64,000 nucleotides of DNA from Acidipila rosea (GTDB lineage: Bacteria; Acidobacteriota; Terriglobia; Terriglobales; Acidobacteriaceae), in contig NZ_SMGK01000002.1 of NCBI RefSeq assembly GCF_004339725.1, positions 744,001-808,000 on the forward strand, given 5' to 3'. The notes below the pieces were generated by a model. That model did not search any database. It worked only from the letters and a program-made list of their open reading frames with translations, and was not told the DNA's origin. The translations under genes and the position numbers were made by a program. Positions 21,480 to 30,187 of the stretch are shown in pieces; position 1 is the first letter of the stretch; each line of letters starts with the position of its first letter.

Positions 21480-22112
21480 CTACCGGAAAAGACGCAGAAA
21501 GTCTTTGGCTAATTTCGCCGGAGCAACAGGAGTGCCAAAAATCGCCGAGATCACGGCCACCGAATCAGCCCCTGCGCGCCAGACCTCCTGCACATTCTCG
21601 AGGGTGATCCCGCCGATAGCCACCAGCGGCTTCTTCGTCAGGCCGCGTGCCGCCCGCAGCCCGTCCAGACCAACCACCGGATCGGGGTTGTCCTTTGTCT
21701 TTGTTGCGAAGATCGGCCCGATAGCCACATAATCCGCCAGCGTGGCATCCGCGTCGATCACCTGCTGCTCGTTGTGGGTGGAGATGCCGAGGATCATCTC
21801 CGGGCTCAGTATCTCCCGCGCCTGGGCGTAGCTCAGGTCGCCCTGGCCGATATGCGCGCCGCTGAACTTCACCTTTACCGCCAGGTCCGGGCGGTCGTTC
21901 ATGATCAGCTTCAGCTTGCTCCGAGCGGCGTTGCGCATCACCCGCGCATCGCTCAGAATCTCCTTGTCGGAGCCGGCCTTGTTTCGATACTGCAGAATCG
22001 TTACGCCCGCTTCGATAAGCTTCTTGACCGTCGCCGTCAGGTACTCGGCGCGTTCATCGCGGTCGGAGGACAGTACAGATGAGTCCAGAACAGGATAGAG
22101 CGGCGAAATCAT
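21480..22112 (-). CDS. thiE: Thiamine-phosphate synthase
   Basis: A 210-residue TIM-barrel enzyme of normal length. It has QYRNK early, NDRPDLAVKVKFSGAHIGQGDL for the pyrimidine and Mg sites, GISTHN, GPIFATKTK and the C-terminal phosphate-binding IGGI...GADSVAVISAIFG. It joins hydroxymethylpyrimidine diphosphate and thiazole phosphate to make thiamine phosphate. No other thi gene is nearby, and no TPP riboswitch precedes it; the upstream gap to the HTH gene is only 57 bp. Pairing with transporters may mean import of precursors, but this is a guess. Confidence 0.93.
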   Translation of the reverse strand: MISPLYPVLDSSVLSSDRDERAEYLTATVKKLIEAGVTILQYRNKAGSDKEILSDARVMRNAARSKLKLIMNDRPDLAVKVKFSGAHIGQGDLSYAQAREILSPEMILGISTHNEQQVIDADATLADYVAIGPIFATKTKDNPDPVVGLDGLRAARGLTKKPLVAIGGITLENVQEVWRAGADSVAVISAIFGTPVAPAKLAKDFLRLFR

Positions 22113-22169
22113 CTCGCCCCATTATGACTCATCCGCAACCGAACGATGATTCCCTCGTCAGCGGCCGTC

Positions 22170-22472
22170 TCAGGAGCCAATGGCAGCGGACCGATCTGCT
22201 GCCGCGCGTCCAGCCCGCGCGGGAGGCTTTCTCACCCGCGACGGAGCCGCCTTCAGCGCCACCGGCACCTGCATCCGCGCGCTCGATTGCCTGCTCATCC
22301 AGTCATCCAGCAGCGACTTCTTGAAGCGCCACCGGTTTCCCAGCTTGAACGCCGGAACAAACGATTCGGAGGCGTATTTATAGAGAGTATCCGCACTGAT
22401 CCCGAGGTAATCGGATGCCTGTCGAATGTCCATCACTTCGCGGACCTCACTGCGCTGTGCTCCAGTCTTCAT
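22170..22472 (-). CDS. Excisionase/MerR-type helix-turn-helix protein
   Basis: A 100-residue protein whose core (about residues 14-60) is the helix-turn-helix of the excisionase/MerR-like DUF family: VMDIRQASDYLGISADTLY, then VPAFKLGNRWRFKKSLLDDWM. The C-terminal 40 residues are basic and Ala/Arg/Pro-rich. It probably binds DNA. No integrase or phage genes are near, so it is unlikely to be a real excisionase; it may regulate the thiE-permease genes 57 bp downstream. Confidence 0.75.
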   Translation of the reverse strand: MKTGAQRSEVREVMDIRQASDYLGISADTLYKYASESFVPAFKLGNRWRFKKSLLDDWMSRQSSARMQVPVALKAAPSRVRKPPARAGRAAADRSAAIGS

Positions 22473-22669
22473 CCTGGCTGCTCCGGAGTGGAATGTGTCC
22501 GGGTGAGACCGCGCTTGCCCGGCTCACTGCTTATACCTCGTTTCATGCATCTGCGACAACAAAATCATGAAATTTGCAGCAATTCCTCAGTAATTCCCTC
22601 AATAGTTTTGAGGTCAACTCAGACCCCGGCGAACCCCCTGCCGCAGGCCCGATGTGTTAGCGTCGGGCC

Positions 22670-23251
22670 ATGAAGGAGAGTCTGCGAAAAGTCGTCATCC
22701 TCGTCGCGCTTCTCAACGCCGCCTACTTCGGCATTGAATTCGCCGTAGCGCTGGCCATCCATTCCGTTTCGCTCTTCGCCGACAGCGTTGACTTTCTGGA
22801 GGACGCCTCCGTCAACCTGCTCATCGCAATGGCCCTCGGCTGGAGCGCTGTCCTTCGCGCCCGCGTTGGCATGGCGCTGGCCGGCATCCTTCTGGTTCCC
22901 GGCATCGCCACCCTCTGGACCGCATGGGAGAAGCTCCACGCCCCGCTGCCTCCGTCGCCCGTCCCGCTCTCGCTCACCGCCGCCGGAGCCCTCGCCGTCA
23001 ACCTCTCCTGCGCCCTGCTGCTCGCGCGCTTTCGCACCCATGCCGGCAGTCTCACGCGGGCCGCGTTCCTCTCCGCCCGCAACGATGTACTGGCGAATAT
23101 CGCCATCCTCGCTGCCGCTTACTTCACCGTGCGCACCCGCTCCGCCTGGCCTGACCTGATCGTCGGCCTCGGCATCGCTGTCCTCAACGTCGATGCCGCC
23201 CGCGAAGTTTGGAGCGCCGCCCATGAGGAACACAAAGCCGCGCACGCCTGA
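22670..23251 (+). CDS. CDF-like cation transporter lacking C-terminal domain
   Basis: A 193-residue membrane protein with six helices, corresponding to the membrane part of cation diffusion facilitators (zinc and other divalent metal exporters). The cytoplasmic metal-binding domain is absent. Where most CDF proteins have DxxxH... in helix 2 and HxxxD in helix 5, this one has ADSVDFLEDA and ARNDVLANIAI. The site ligands are therefore Asp/Asp and Asp/Asn rather than His/Asp. That may change metal preference. It is convergent with the YncE-phosphoesterase gene, 12 bp apart. Confidence 0.75.
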   Translation: MKESLRKVVILVALLNAAYFGIEFAVALAIHSVSLFADSVDFLEDASVNLLIAMALGWSAVLRARVGMALAGILLVPGIATLWTAWEKLHAPLPPSPVPLSLTAAGALAVNLSCALLLARFRTHAGSLTRAAFLSARNDVLANIAILAAAYFTVRTRSAWPDLIVGLGIAVLNVDAAREVWSAAHEEHKAAHA

Positions 23252-23263
23252 GTCAGCGCCGCT

Positions 23264-26095
23264 CTAGTCGTCGTCGTCCTTCCGGTTCTTGTCCTGGTGC
23301 GGATGCAGCACCATCCACGGCACCGGTTTCGCACCCATTGCATCCTTCCACAGGATCACGTTCAGCTTCTTCGGATCGGCCCGGTCCTCGTGGGTAAAGT
23401 CCATCTTCGCCGAGGCCTTGCTGCCCTCCGCATGCGGCGAATTCGCCGTGTAGATCAGCCCGTTGTCCTGGTTGGAGTAGTCCGCGTTGAAGGCCGGCTG
23501 ATCGCCCTTGCCTGAAAACGTCGACTGGATCAGCGGCGCAAACGCGTCGTTGTTATTCATTGGCGGCAGCCCCAGCAGGTCTTCCATCGTCCGGATCACG
23601 CTCACCGTCGTATAGAAATGGCTGTCCACCATTGGCTTCGCCGCCCTCGGCGCATACTTGCTCACCACCAGCGCCAGGCTGCGATGCGCGTCGACGTGGT
23701 CGGCTCCATCCTGCGCGTCGTCTTCGAGAATGAAGAACGCCGTGTCCTCCCAGTACGCGCTGTGCGAGATCGCCTCCACCGCGCGGCCTACCGCCAGATC
23801 ATTGTCGGCCACGGATGCCTCCGGCGTCGGGCTGCCGGCTCTCGTTCCAGCTGTATGGTCGTTCGGGAAGCGCAGCATCACAAACTCCGGCATCGTGTCC
23901 TTGCCCGCCGCCCGGTCTGCTTCCCAACCCTTCAGCTTGCCCAGAAACCGCTGCAGCCTCAGCTGGTCCGGAAACATCAGGTTGAAATCGGCATACATCG
24001 GGTCAAAATGCCCCACCAGCTCCGGCTTCGTCGCCACGTCCTTGTAGATCAGCGGAATCGACCACTTGTACTTGCTCACCCCGCCGCCATACGCGGCCGG
24101 AATCGCCCCACCCGGCCTGATCGCTCCACGGTCGCAGTGCGCCGGTGGAGGCTCCGGTGTGCCGTTCAGCGGGGATGGGTCCTTCGGAGCCTCGCCCGAG
24201 TCATCGCAGAACTTGCTCGAGACGAACTCCCCGAAGTGGTAATACGTCTTGTGGTTCCGCGCCAGGTTGGTCCACAGATACCCGCTCTCCGGCTCATCCA
24301 CATCCGGCATCCCCTCGGCCAGCGGATAACCCTCCTCGACCACTCCTTCGTAGTCGTACATGCGCTCCCCGCCGCGGTAAGCCTGCTGCCAGTTCTTCTC
24401 CGTGTAGTCGCTGGTGATCGCCGCCGTCGACCACACATGCCCGTCGCCCGACACTTCCCCCGAGTCATAGAAGTTGTCCAGCACCCCGAACTGCAGCGCC
24501 AGCTTGTGCTCGTTCGGCGTCACCTTCCAGCCATACATCGTCAGCGAAGGATCGCCGTTGCCCGCCCCCAGATCGCCGAGAATCTGATCGTAGGTGCGGT
24601 TCTCCTTGATGATGTAGATCACGTGCTTGATCGGATGGCCGCCGTTGCTGAAGCGCATCCGGTTCTGCGCTGCCTGAATGCGATTGCTGATCACCACCGC
24701 ATCCGTCAGCGTCGGCAGCTCGCTCTGCGCCTTTTCTAAATCGATCGATGCCAGCGACCCATGCAGCATCGTGGCGATATAGGTGTGCTCGCGCCGTCTC
24801 CTCCGCGCCTGCGTCGGCGAGCTCTTGGCCGCCTCCGGTTGCGGAGCGCCGTTCGGCCCCGTGCCCTTGCCCTTGCCCGTGGCCACGTAGAGCTTCTCGC
24901 CCTTCACCGCCACCGCTGTCGGATACCACTCCGTCGGCAGGAACCCGGCCGCATGCACCGGCGCGTCCAGTGACATCTTTCCGCGCGTGTTGAACACCGC
25001 CACTGCATCCGAGCCGGAGTTGGCGACATACAGTTGCTGCCCGTCCTCTGACAGAGCCAGCGCATCCGGCATCGCACCGAAATAGTTCTGCCCCGGCAGC
25101 CGCGTATCCAGTGTTCCCACCACATGCATGCCGTGCGCGCCCAGCCTCACCACCGCCACCGCATCGCGATTGGCCAGCGCCACATACAGGAGCTTCCCGT
25201 CCCGGCTGAACTGCATCGCCACCGCGTGCGAACTCGGCGCCGTCGCCACCGTCTGCTGCATCAGCGGCAGCTTGCCCAGGACCTTGCCATCCTCCAGGCT
25301 CAGCGCCACAATGCCCGACCCGTTCCACAACGCCACATATGCGCGCCGCGCCGCGCGATCCACCGTCACCGCGATCGGATACGCCGACGGCACAACCGCA
25401 TTCTCCGCCAGATCATACCGCGTCTCCACCCGCCCGGTCGCCGCATCCAGCAGCAGCACATCGTCAGAGAACTCATCGGCCACCAGGATCTGCTCCGCGC
25501 CCTGCCGCGACCGGAAGACCGCCAGCCCCGTCGGTATCGGAATCGCAATGCCTGCCGGCTGCGGCTTGCCGATCTGGTTCTGCGTATGCCCCGCCGTCAG
25601 CCGTTGCAGCGGCACAGGAATCAGCCTCTCCGGCGTAATCGTGCCGTTCGCGAACCCGTACACCGCAATCGCATTCCCCGTGTGCTTCGCGTCTCCGCCC
25701 TCCGGCGCAGTCAGCGAGTCGAAGCTCGCATACAGATGCTTTCCGTCCAGGCTGAACGCAATCCCCGAGTAGAGCGTCTGCTTCGCGCCATTGCCCGTCC
25801 TGTCGTCGGGAAAATCGGCCAGCTTCCCTGTCTCCGTGTCGAGTACCGCAATCGACTGCTCGTAGTTCGACTCCAGCGTGCCGAAGCCCGCATTCACGAT
25901 CGCCAGGTAGCGATGGTCAGGCGACCACGCCGTCGCCATCGGCAGGCTGTTCAGCTTCTGCGGATCGCCCGGCACCGGCAGCGCCAGCTGCTTGCTCGTC
26001 GGCAGGTTGATCTGCTGCGCTCCAAGCGCAGCGGCAAACAACGTAAGGATGGAGGCGGTTCGGCGGGAGCTGTGGTAGAGCGTCTGAACTTTCAC
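23264..26095 (-). CDS. Secreted YncE-like beta-propeller fused to a phosphoesterase domain
   Basis: A 943-residue exported protein. A signal peptide (ending AAALGAQQ) precedes a YVTN/YncE-type seven-bladed propeller (about residues 40-420), with repeats such as LYVANSGSDAVAVFNT. After a Lys/Arg linker comes an alkaline-phosphatase-superfamily phosphoesterase domain (about 480-900) opening with KHVIYIIKENRTYDQILGDL and containing VSGDGHVWSTAAITSDY and ILEDDAQDGADHVDAHRSL. It probably acts on phosphate esters in the periplasm or outside, but no substrate is known. The start is a GTG with AAGG upstream. Confidence 0.85.
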   Translation of the reverse strand: MKVQTLYHSSRRTASILTLFAAALGAQQINLPTSKQLALPVPGDPQKLNSLPMATAWSPDHRYLAIVNAGFGTLESNYEQSIAVLDTETGKLADFPDDRTGNGAKQTLYSGIAFSLDGKHLYASFDSLTAPEGGDAKHTGNAIAVYGFANGTITPERLIPVPLQRLTAGHTQNQIGKPQPAGIAIPIPTGLAVFRSRQGAEQILVADEFSDDVLLLDAATGRVETRYDLAENAVVPSAYPIAVTVDRAARRAYVALWNGSGIVALSLEDGKVLGKLPLMQQTVATAPSSHAVAMQFSRDGKLLYVALANRDAVAVVRLGAHGMHVVGTLDTRLPGQNYFGAMPDALALSEDGQQLYVANSGSDAVAVFNTRGKMSLDAPVHAAGFLPTEWYPTAVAVKGEKLYVATGKGKGTGPNGAPQPEAAKSSPTQARRRRREHTYIATMLHGSLASIDLEKAQSELPTLTDAVVISNRIQAAQNRMRFSNGGHPIKHVIYIIKENRTYDQILGDLGAGNGDPSLTMYGWKVTPNEHKLALQFGVLDNFYDSGEVSGDGHVWSTAAITSDYTEKNWQQAYRGGERMYDYEGVVEEGYPLAEGMPDVDEPESGYLWTNLARNHKTYYHFGEFVSSKFCDDSGEAPKDPSPLNGTPEPPPAHCDRGAIRPGGAIPAAYGGGVSKYKWSIPLIYKDVATKPELVGHFDPMYADFNLMFPDQLRLQRFLGKLKGWEADRAAGKDTMPEFVMLRFPNDHTAGTRAGSPTPEASVADNDLAVGRAVEAISHSAYWEDTAFFILEDDAQDGADHVDAHRSLALVVSKYAPRAAKPMVDSHFYTTVSVIRTMEDLLGLPPMNNNDAFAPLIQSTFSGKGDQPAFNADYSNQDNGLIYTANSPHAEGSKASAKMDFTHEDRADPKKLNVILWKDAMGAKPVPWMVLHPHQDKNRKDDDD

Positions 26096-26206
26096 ACGAT
26101 GACCTTATCAAAGTGTGCATAGCAACTGCGCAGGCATCTCTCGTATTTTTTCGAATTTTTACACCTGTAATCAATCACTTGCCTTTTCGCGCCGTCGAAT
26201 ACGAAA

Positions 26207-26212
26207 TATAAT
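26207..26212 (+). promoter_or_regulatory. Candidate -10 box of the desaturase gene
   Basis: TATAAT lies in an AT-rich gap between divergent genes, about 90 bp before the proposed start. No good -35 is at 17 bp; TTGCCT is 22 bp upstream. The divergent YncE-phosphoesterase gene reads away on the other side. Confidence 0.4.
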
Positions 26213-26300
26213 CTCTCGAATTTCATTTCCTCCCCCTCTGACGGCTGATATGGTTGTAATAGGCTCTGGTAGACAACCGGAACCTCAAAGGAATTGCCGA

Positions 26301-27236
26301 TTGCCTACCATTATTGTTGATGAGTCGCAGGGTACTCCCACAGCATCCACCGCTGGACGGGAAGCGCAGCCAAGAGGACGTCAGGTCCAGATGGGCAAGT
26401 CAGCCCAGTCTGGCTCCACAAATTGGGTCACCGTAGCTTTCATGGTTGCCTTCCACATCGGCGCGATTGCCGCTCTCTTCTTCTTCACCTGGACCGGCCT
26501 TATCGCAGCCGTAGTCATGTACATGCTGGCCATCAACGTCGGCATCGGCATGGGCTATCACCGCCTGCTGACCCATCGCGGCTACAAGACCCCCAGGCTC
26601 ATCGAATACGCCATTGCCATCTGCGGCACTCTGGCCCTCGAGGGCGGACCCATTTTCTGGGTGGCCACGCACCGCATCCATCACCAGCTCTCCGATCACC
26701 CCGGCGATCCCCACACCCCCCACGATGGCGGATGGTGGGCGCACATGGGCTGGATTCTTACCGGTCAGTCGCTTCACTCCCAGTATCAGGTCCTCGGCAA
26801 GTACGCTCCCGATCTCGCCCGCGACCGCTTCTATCGCCTGCTCAGCAAGTATCACTGGGTTCCGCTCACCGTCAGCGGCCTCATCCTGCTGGCCATCGGC
26901 GGTTGGAGCGCTGTCCTCTGGGGTGTCTTCCTTCGCGTGACCCTCGGCCTGCACTCCACCTGGCTCGTCAACTCCGCGACCCACATGTGGGGCTCGCGCC
27001 GCTTCGCCACCCGCGACGATTCGCGTAACAACTGGTGGGTAGCCCTGCTGACCGGCGGCGAAGGATGGCATAACAACCATCACGCGCACCCCGTCTCCGC
27101 GCGCCATGGCCTCAAGTGGTACGAGTTCGATCCCAACTACTACGGCATCTGGCTGCTCAAGAAGCTCGGCCTCGCCAAGGATGTCAAGATCGCCATCTAT
27201 GACCGCCACAACCCCAAGCCCGCTGGCACTGCATAG
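26301..27236 (+). CDS. Acyl-CoA / acyl-lipid desaturase (delta-9 type)
   Basis: A 311-residue membrane di-iron desaturase with the three histidine boxes in order: HRLLTH (87-92), HRIHH (124-128) and HNNHH (257-261). Four membrane helices surround them. It puts a double bond into membrane fatty acids, probably for fluidity control. The frame is open further upstream to 26115. I chose the TTG at 26301 because AAAGGA sits 8 nt before it and none of the upstream ATGs has a ribosome-binding site; the ATG at 26392 is another option. A strong terminator follows. Confidence 0.92.
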   Translation: MPTIIVDESQGTPTASTAGREAQPRGRQVQMGKSAQSGSTNWVTVAFMVAFHIGAIAALFFFTWTGLIAAVVMYMLAINVGIGMGYHRLLTHRGYKTPRLIEYAIAICGTLALEGGPIFWVATHRIHHQLSDHPGDPHTPHDGGWWAHMGWILTGQSLHSQYQVLGKYAPDLARDRFYRLLSKYHWVPLTVSGLILLAIGGWSAVLWGVFLRVTLGLHSTWLVNSATHMWGSRRFATRDDSRNNWWVALLTGGEGWHNNHHAHPVSARHGLKWYEFDPNYYGIWLLKKLGLAKDVKIAIYDRHNPKPAGTA

Positions 27237-27260
27237 ACCTCATCCAGTTTGCTAAGCCCC

Positions 27261-27296
27261 AGAGCCCCGGACCCACCAGTCCGGGGCTCTTCGCTT
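27261..27296 (+). terminator. Rho-independent terminator after the desaturase gene
   Basis: A perfect 12-bp stem, AGAGCCCCGGAC / GTCCGGGGCTCT, with loop CCACCA, is followed by TCGCTTTT. It isolates the copper cassette from upstream transcription. Confidence 0.9.
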
Positions 27297-27340
27297 TTCC
27301 CCCTCAACTTCCTTGCATCCCTTCCGGCATCGGTGCATCC

Positions 27341-27359
27341 TATACCCATAGGGGGTATA
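27341..27359 (+). promoter_or_regulatory. CsoR-type copper operator in front of copZ
   Basis: TATACCCATAGGGGGTATA is a near-perfect palindrome of the kind bound by CsoR repressors (TACCC...GGGTA around a short centre). A CsoR gene is the third gene of the same cassette. The AGGGG of the right half is also the only ribosome-binding sequence for the copZ ATG, 3 nt after the palindrome. Copper binding to CsoR should release this site. Confidence 0.8.
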
Positions 27360-27362
27360 TCT

Positions 27363-27572
27363 ATGAGCGAAGTAACCTTGAAGATCGATGGCATGCATTG
27401 CGGCGCCTGTGTCCGCCGCGTCACCCAAACCCTGGAGAAGCTTGACGGCGTTAAGGTCGAGGACGTCACCGTCGGCGCAGCCCGTGTCGAGGCTTCCGAT
27501 CCCGCATCGGCCACGCCCGCCATCCTCGCCGCACTGCAGAAGGCCGGCTACCCGGCTCACGCGGAGAACTGA
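27363..27572 (+). CDS. copZ: Copper chaperone, heavy-metal-associated domain
   Basis: A 69-residue HMA domain with the Cu(I) motif GMHCGAC (Cys13, Cys16) and a second conserved segment AALQKAGYPA. It carries Cu(I) in the cytoplasm to the CopA pump encoded 2 bp downstream. The ATG follows an AGGGGG sequence that is inside the CsoR operator. A longer frame upstream exists but lacks support. Confidence 0.92.
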   Translation: MSEVTLKIDGMHCGACVRRVTQTLEKLDGVKVEDVTVGAARVEASDPASATPAILAALQKAGYPAHAEN

Positions 27573-27574
27573 CC

Positions 27575-29836
27575 ATGGCCGCAAAGCTCGAGACCGTCAC
27601 CCTGCCCGTCACCGGAATGACCTGCGCAGCCTGCCAGACTCACGTCGAGCGGGCTCTCCGCGAGACCCCCGGCGTCGATCAGGCAACCGTCAATCTCATG
27701 ACCCACAACGCCCGGATCGTCTTTGATCCGGGCATCGCCGCCCCGCAGGCGCTCATCGAGGCCGTCCGCGAAGCTGGCTACGACGCCTCCCTGCCTTCGC
27801 CGGACGCTGCTGCAGCCCGGCCTGAGCAGGACGCCGACGCCAGCCGCAGCCTCCGTCTCCGCGCCATCGGAGCCATGACCGCGGGCATCCTCATCATGCT
27901 GCTCTCCATGCCCCTTGGCATGGGCGCGCATCCCGGCCTTTTTGACCGCGCCCTCATGGCCATCGCGCCCTGGCTCTATCGCATCCCCGCGCGCCCGCTA
28001 CAGTTCGCCATGCTCGCCATCACCGCTGCGGGCATGTTCTGGGCCGGACGAGCCATCTACCGTCGCGCCTGGATCGCGGCCCGCCACCGCAGCAGTAACA
28101 TGAACACGCTCGTCGCGCTCGGCACCGGAGCCGCCTTCTTCTACTCCGCTGTAGCCACCCTTGCGCCCGGCTACTTCCTCAGCCACGGCATCAAGCCCGA
28201 TGTCTACTACGACTCGGTGCTGCTGATCCTCGGCTTCCTGCTCCTCGGCAACTGGCTCGACGAACGCGCCAAGCACCGCACCCTGGACGCGCTTGAGGCT
28301 TTCGCCAAACTGCAGCCCACCAGTGCCCGCGTCCTCCGCGAAGGCATCGAGACCGTGGTTCCCATTGAGCTGATCGCCGCCGGCGACACCATCGCCGTTC
28401 GCCCCGGGGAGCGAATCCCCGTCGACGGCATCATTCTCGGCGGATCGAGCACCGTCGATGAATCCCTCATCACCGGCGAATCCGTCCCCGTCCCGCGCGC
28501 TCCCGGCGACCGCCTCATCGGCGGCTCCGTCAACTACGAGGGTGCGCTCGAGTACCGCGCCACCACCATCGGCGCCGGCAGCGTTCTCGGCCAGATGCTC
28601 CGCCTCATGGAAGAGGCGCAGTCCTCCAAGGCCCCCATGCAGCAGCTAGCCGATCGCGTCAGCTCTGTCTTCGTGCCAGTCGTGCTCATCCTCGCTGTCC
28701 TCACCTTTGTCCTGTGGATTGCCCTCGGCCAGGGCGCGGGACACGCCTTCGCCGTGGCCATCGCCGTCCTCGTCATCGCCTGCCCCTGCGCCATGGGCCT
28801 CGCCGTGCCCGCCGCGCTCACCGTCTCCATCGGCCGCGGAGCCCAGCTCGGCGTCCTCTTCAAGGGGGGCGAAAGCCTTGAGCGCCTCGCCCGCATCGAC
28901 ACCGTCGTCTTTGACAAGACCGGCACCCTCACCCTCGGCAAGCCGGAGATCGTCTCCGCTCACCCCGCACCCGGCATCAGCGAAGCAGAGCTCCTCCAGC
29001 TCGCCGCCTCCGTCGAGCAGCGCTCCGAGCACCCCCTGGCGCACGCCGTCGTCACCCGCGCCGCGCTGGTGGGCGCAACCCTCCTGCCGGCGGAGGACGT
29101 CAGCGCCATCCCCGGCAAGGGCCTTCGCGGCATCGTCCAGGGCCACGCCGTCATCGCCGGTAACCTGGCCATGATGGAGGCGCACGCCATTCACCCGGCA
29201 GACGTCTCCAGCGAGCCCGGCACAACCGTCCTCCACGTCGCCTCCGACGGCCGCTACCTCGGCGTCCTCGCCGCCCGCGACACCCTCCGCCCCGGCGCTG
29301 CCGACGCCATTGCCCGGCTCCGCAGCCTCGGCCTGGCGGCCGTCATGCTCACCGGAGACAGCCCTCAGGCCGCCGCTTCCATCGCGCAGGCCGTCGGCAT
29401 CGATCAGGTCGTCGCCGGAGTTCTCCCCGATGCCAAGCTCGCCGAGATCCGCCGCCTCCAGTCCACCGGCAGGCGCGTCGCCATGGTGGGAGACGGCATC
29501 AACGACGCCGCCGCCCTCGCCCAGGCCGACGCTGGACTCGCCATCGGCACCGGCACCGATCTCGCCCGTGAGGCTGGCGACGCCATCCTCCTCCGCGGCG
29601 AGCCGCAGCAGATCGTCGATGCCATCCTGCTCGCCCGCCAGACTCTCCGCGTCATGCGTCAGAATCTCGGCTGGGCGCTCGGCTATAACATCCTCGGCAT
29701 CCCCATCGCCGCCGGCGCGCTTTACCCGCTCACCGGCATGCTGCTCAGCCCCGCCGTCGCCGCCGCCGCCATGGCCCTGAGCTCCGTCAGCGTACTTTCA
29801 AATAGTCTGAGATTGAGGAGCTTCCGCCCGCAATGA
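27575..29836 (+). CDS. copA: Copper-exporting P-type ATPase
   Basis: A 753-residue P1B-type ATPase. In order it has one N-terminal HMA domain with GMTCAAC, eight predicted membrane helices, the actuator loop ITGESVPV, the metal-site CPC (Cys403, Cys405) in ACPCAMGLAVP, the phosphorylation motif DKTGTLT with Asp447, HP in SEHPLAHAV, and the hinge GDGINDAAAL. It exports Cu(I) from the cytoplasm at the cost of ATP. It is translationally coupled: copZ ends 2 bp before it and csoR overlaps its end by 4 bp (ATGA). Confidence 0.96.
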   Translation: MAAKLETVTLPVTGMTCAACQTHVERALRETPGVDQATVNLMTHNARIVFDPGIAAPQALIEAVREAGYDASLPSPDAAAARPEQDADASRSLRLRAIGAMTAGILIMLLSMPLGMGAHPGLFDRALMAIAPWLYRIPARPLQFAMLAITAAGMFWAGRAIYRRAWIAARHRSSNMNTLVALGTGAAFFYSAVATLAPGYFLSHGIKPDVYYDSVLLILGFLLLGNWLDERAKHRTLDALEAFAKLQPTSARVLREGIETVVPIELIAAGDTIAVRPGERIPVDGIILGGSSTVDESLITGESVPVPRAPGDRLIGGSVNYEGALEYRATTIGAGSVLGQMLRLMEEAQSSKAPMQQLADRVSSVFVPVVLILAVLTFVLWIALGQGAGHAFAVAIAVLVIACPCAMGLAVPAALTVSIGRGAQLGVLFKGGESLERLARIDTVVFDKTGTLTLGKPEIVSAHPAPGISEAELLQLAASVEQRSEHPLAHAVVTRAALVGATLLPAEDVSAIPGKGLRGIVQGHAVIAGNLAMMEAHAIHPADVSSEPGTTVLHVASDGRYLGVLAARDTLRPGAADAIARLRSLGLAAVMLTGDSPQAAASIAQAVGIDQVVAGVLPDAKLAEIRRLQSTGRRVAMVGDGINDAAALAQADAGLAIGTGTDLAREAGDAILLRGEPQQIVDAILLARQTLRVMRQNLGWALGYNILGIPIAAGALYPLTGMLLSPAVAAAAMALSSVSVLSNSLRLRSFRPQ

Positions 29837-30150
29837 AAACCAAGTGCTCCACCGCCGAAGGCCGCAAAGCCACCGCCGTAGACCCGGAACTCAAAGCCGC
29901 AACCCTGCGCCGCCTCGCGCGCATCGCAGGCCAGGTCCGGGGACTGGAAAAAATGGTGGAAGAAGAGCGTTACTGCGCCGACGTCCTCCTGCAGATCTCC
30001 TCCGTGCAGGAGGCGTTGCGCGGCGTCAGCCGCCAGGTCATGCAGAACCATCTCCGCCACTGCGCCGCCGACGCCATCCGCAAGAGCCCGGAGAGCGCCG
30101 AAGCTATGTACGATGAGCTGCTTGACCTCGTCTACCGCCACGCCCGATAA
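29833..30150 (+). CDS. csoR: Copper-sensing repressor CsoR
   Basis: A 105-residue all-helical CsoR/FrmR-family protein. The Cu(I) ligands are in the right spacing: Cys48, His73 and Cys77, with Tyr47 next to the first, matching C-x24-H-x3-C of true CsoR rather than formaldehyde or nickel sensors. It would bind the palindrome upstream of copZ and let go when copper rises, so it regulates its own operon. The N-terminal extension carries an extra Cys5. Its ATG overlaps the copA stop. Confidence 0.92.
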   Translation: MKTKCSTAEGRKATAVDPELKAATLRRLARIAGQVRGLEKMVEEERYCADVLLQISSVQEALRGVSRQVMQNHLRHCAADAIRKSPESAEAMYDELLDLVYRHAR

Positions 30151-30187
30151 AGGGCATGGAAAAATACTTTCAGAGCGAGGGCTTATC

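Noticed and set aside
22113..22169. Possible TPP riboswitch before thiE
   Set aside because: The gap to the preceding gene is only 57 bp and the CUGAGA-type core of the riboswitch is absent.
22170..22472. Excisionase of an integrated element
   Set aside because: The helix-turn-helix fits that family, but there is no integrase, attachment-site repeat or phage gene nearby.
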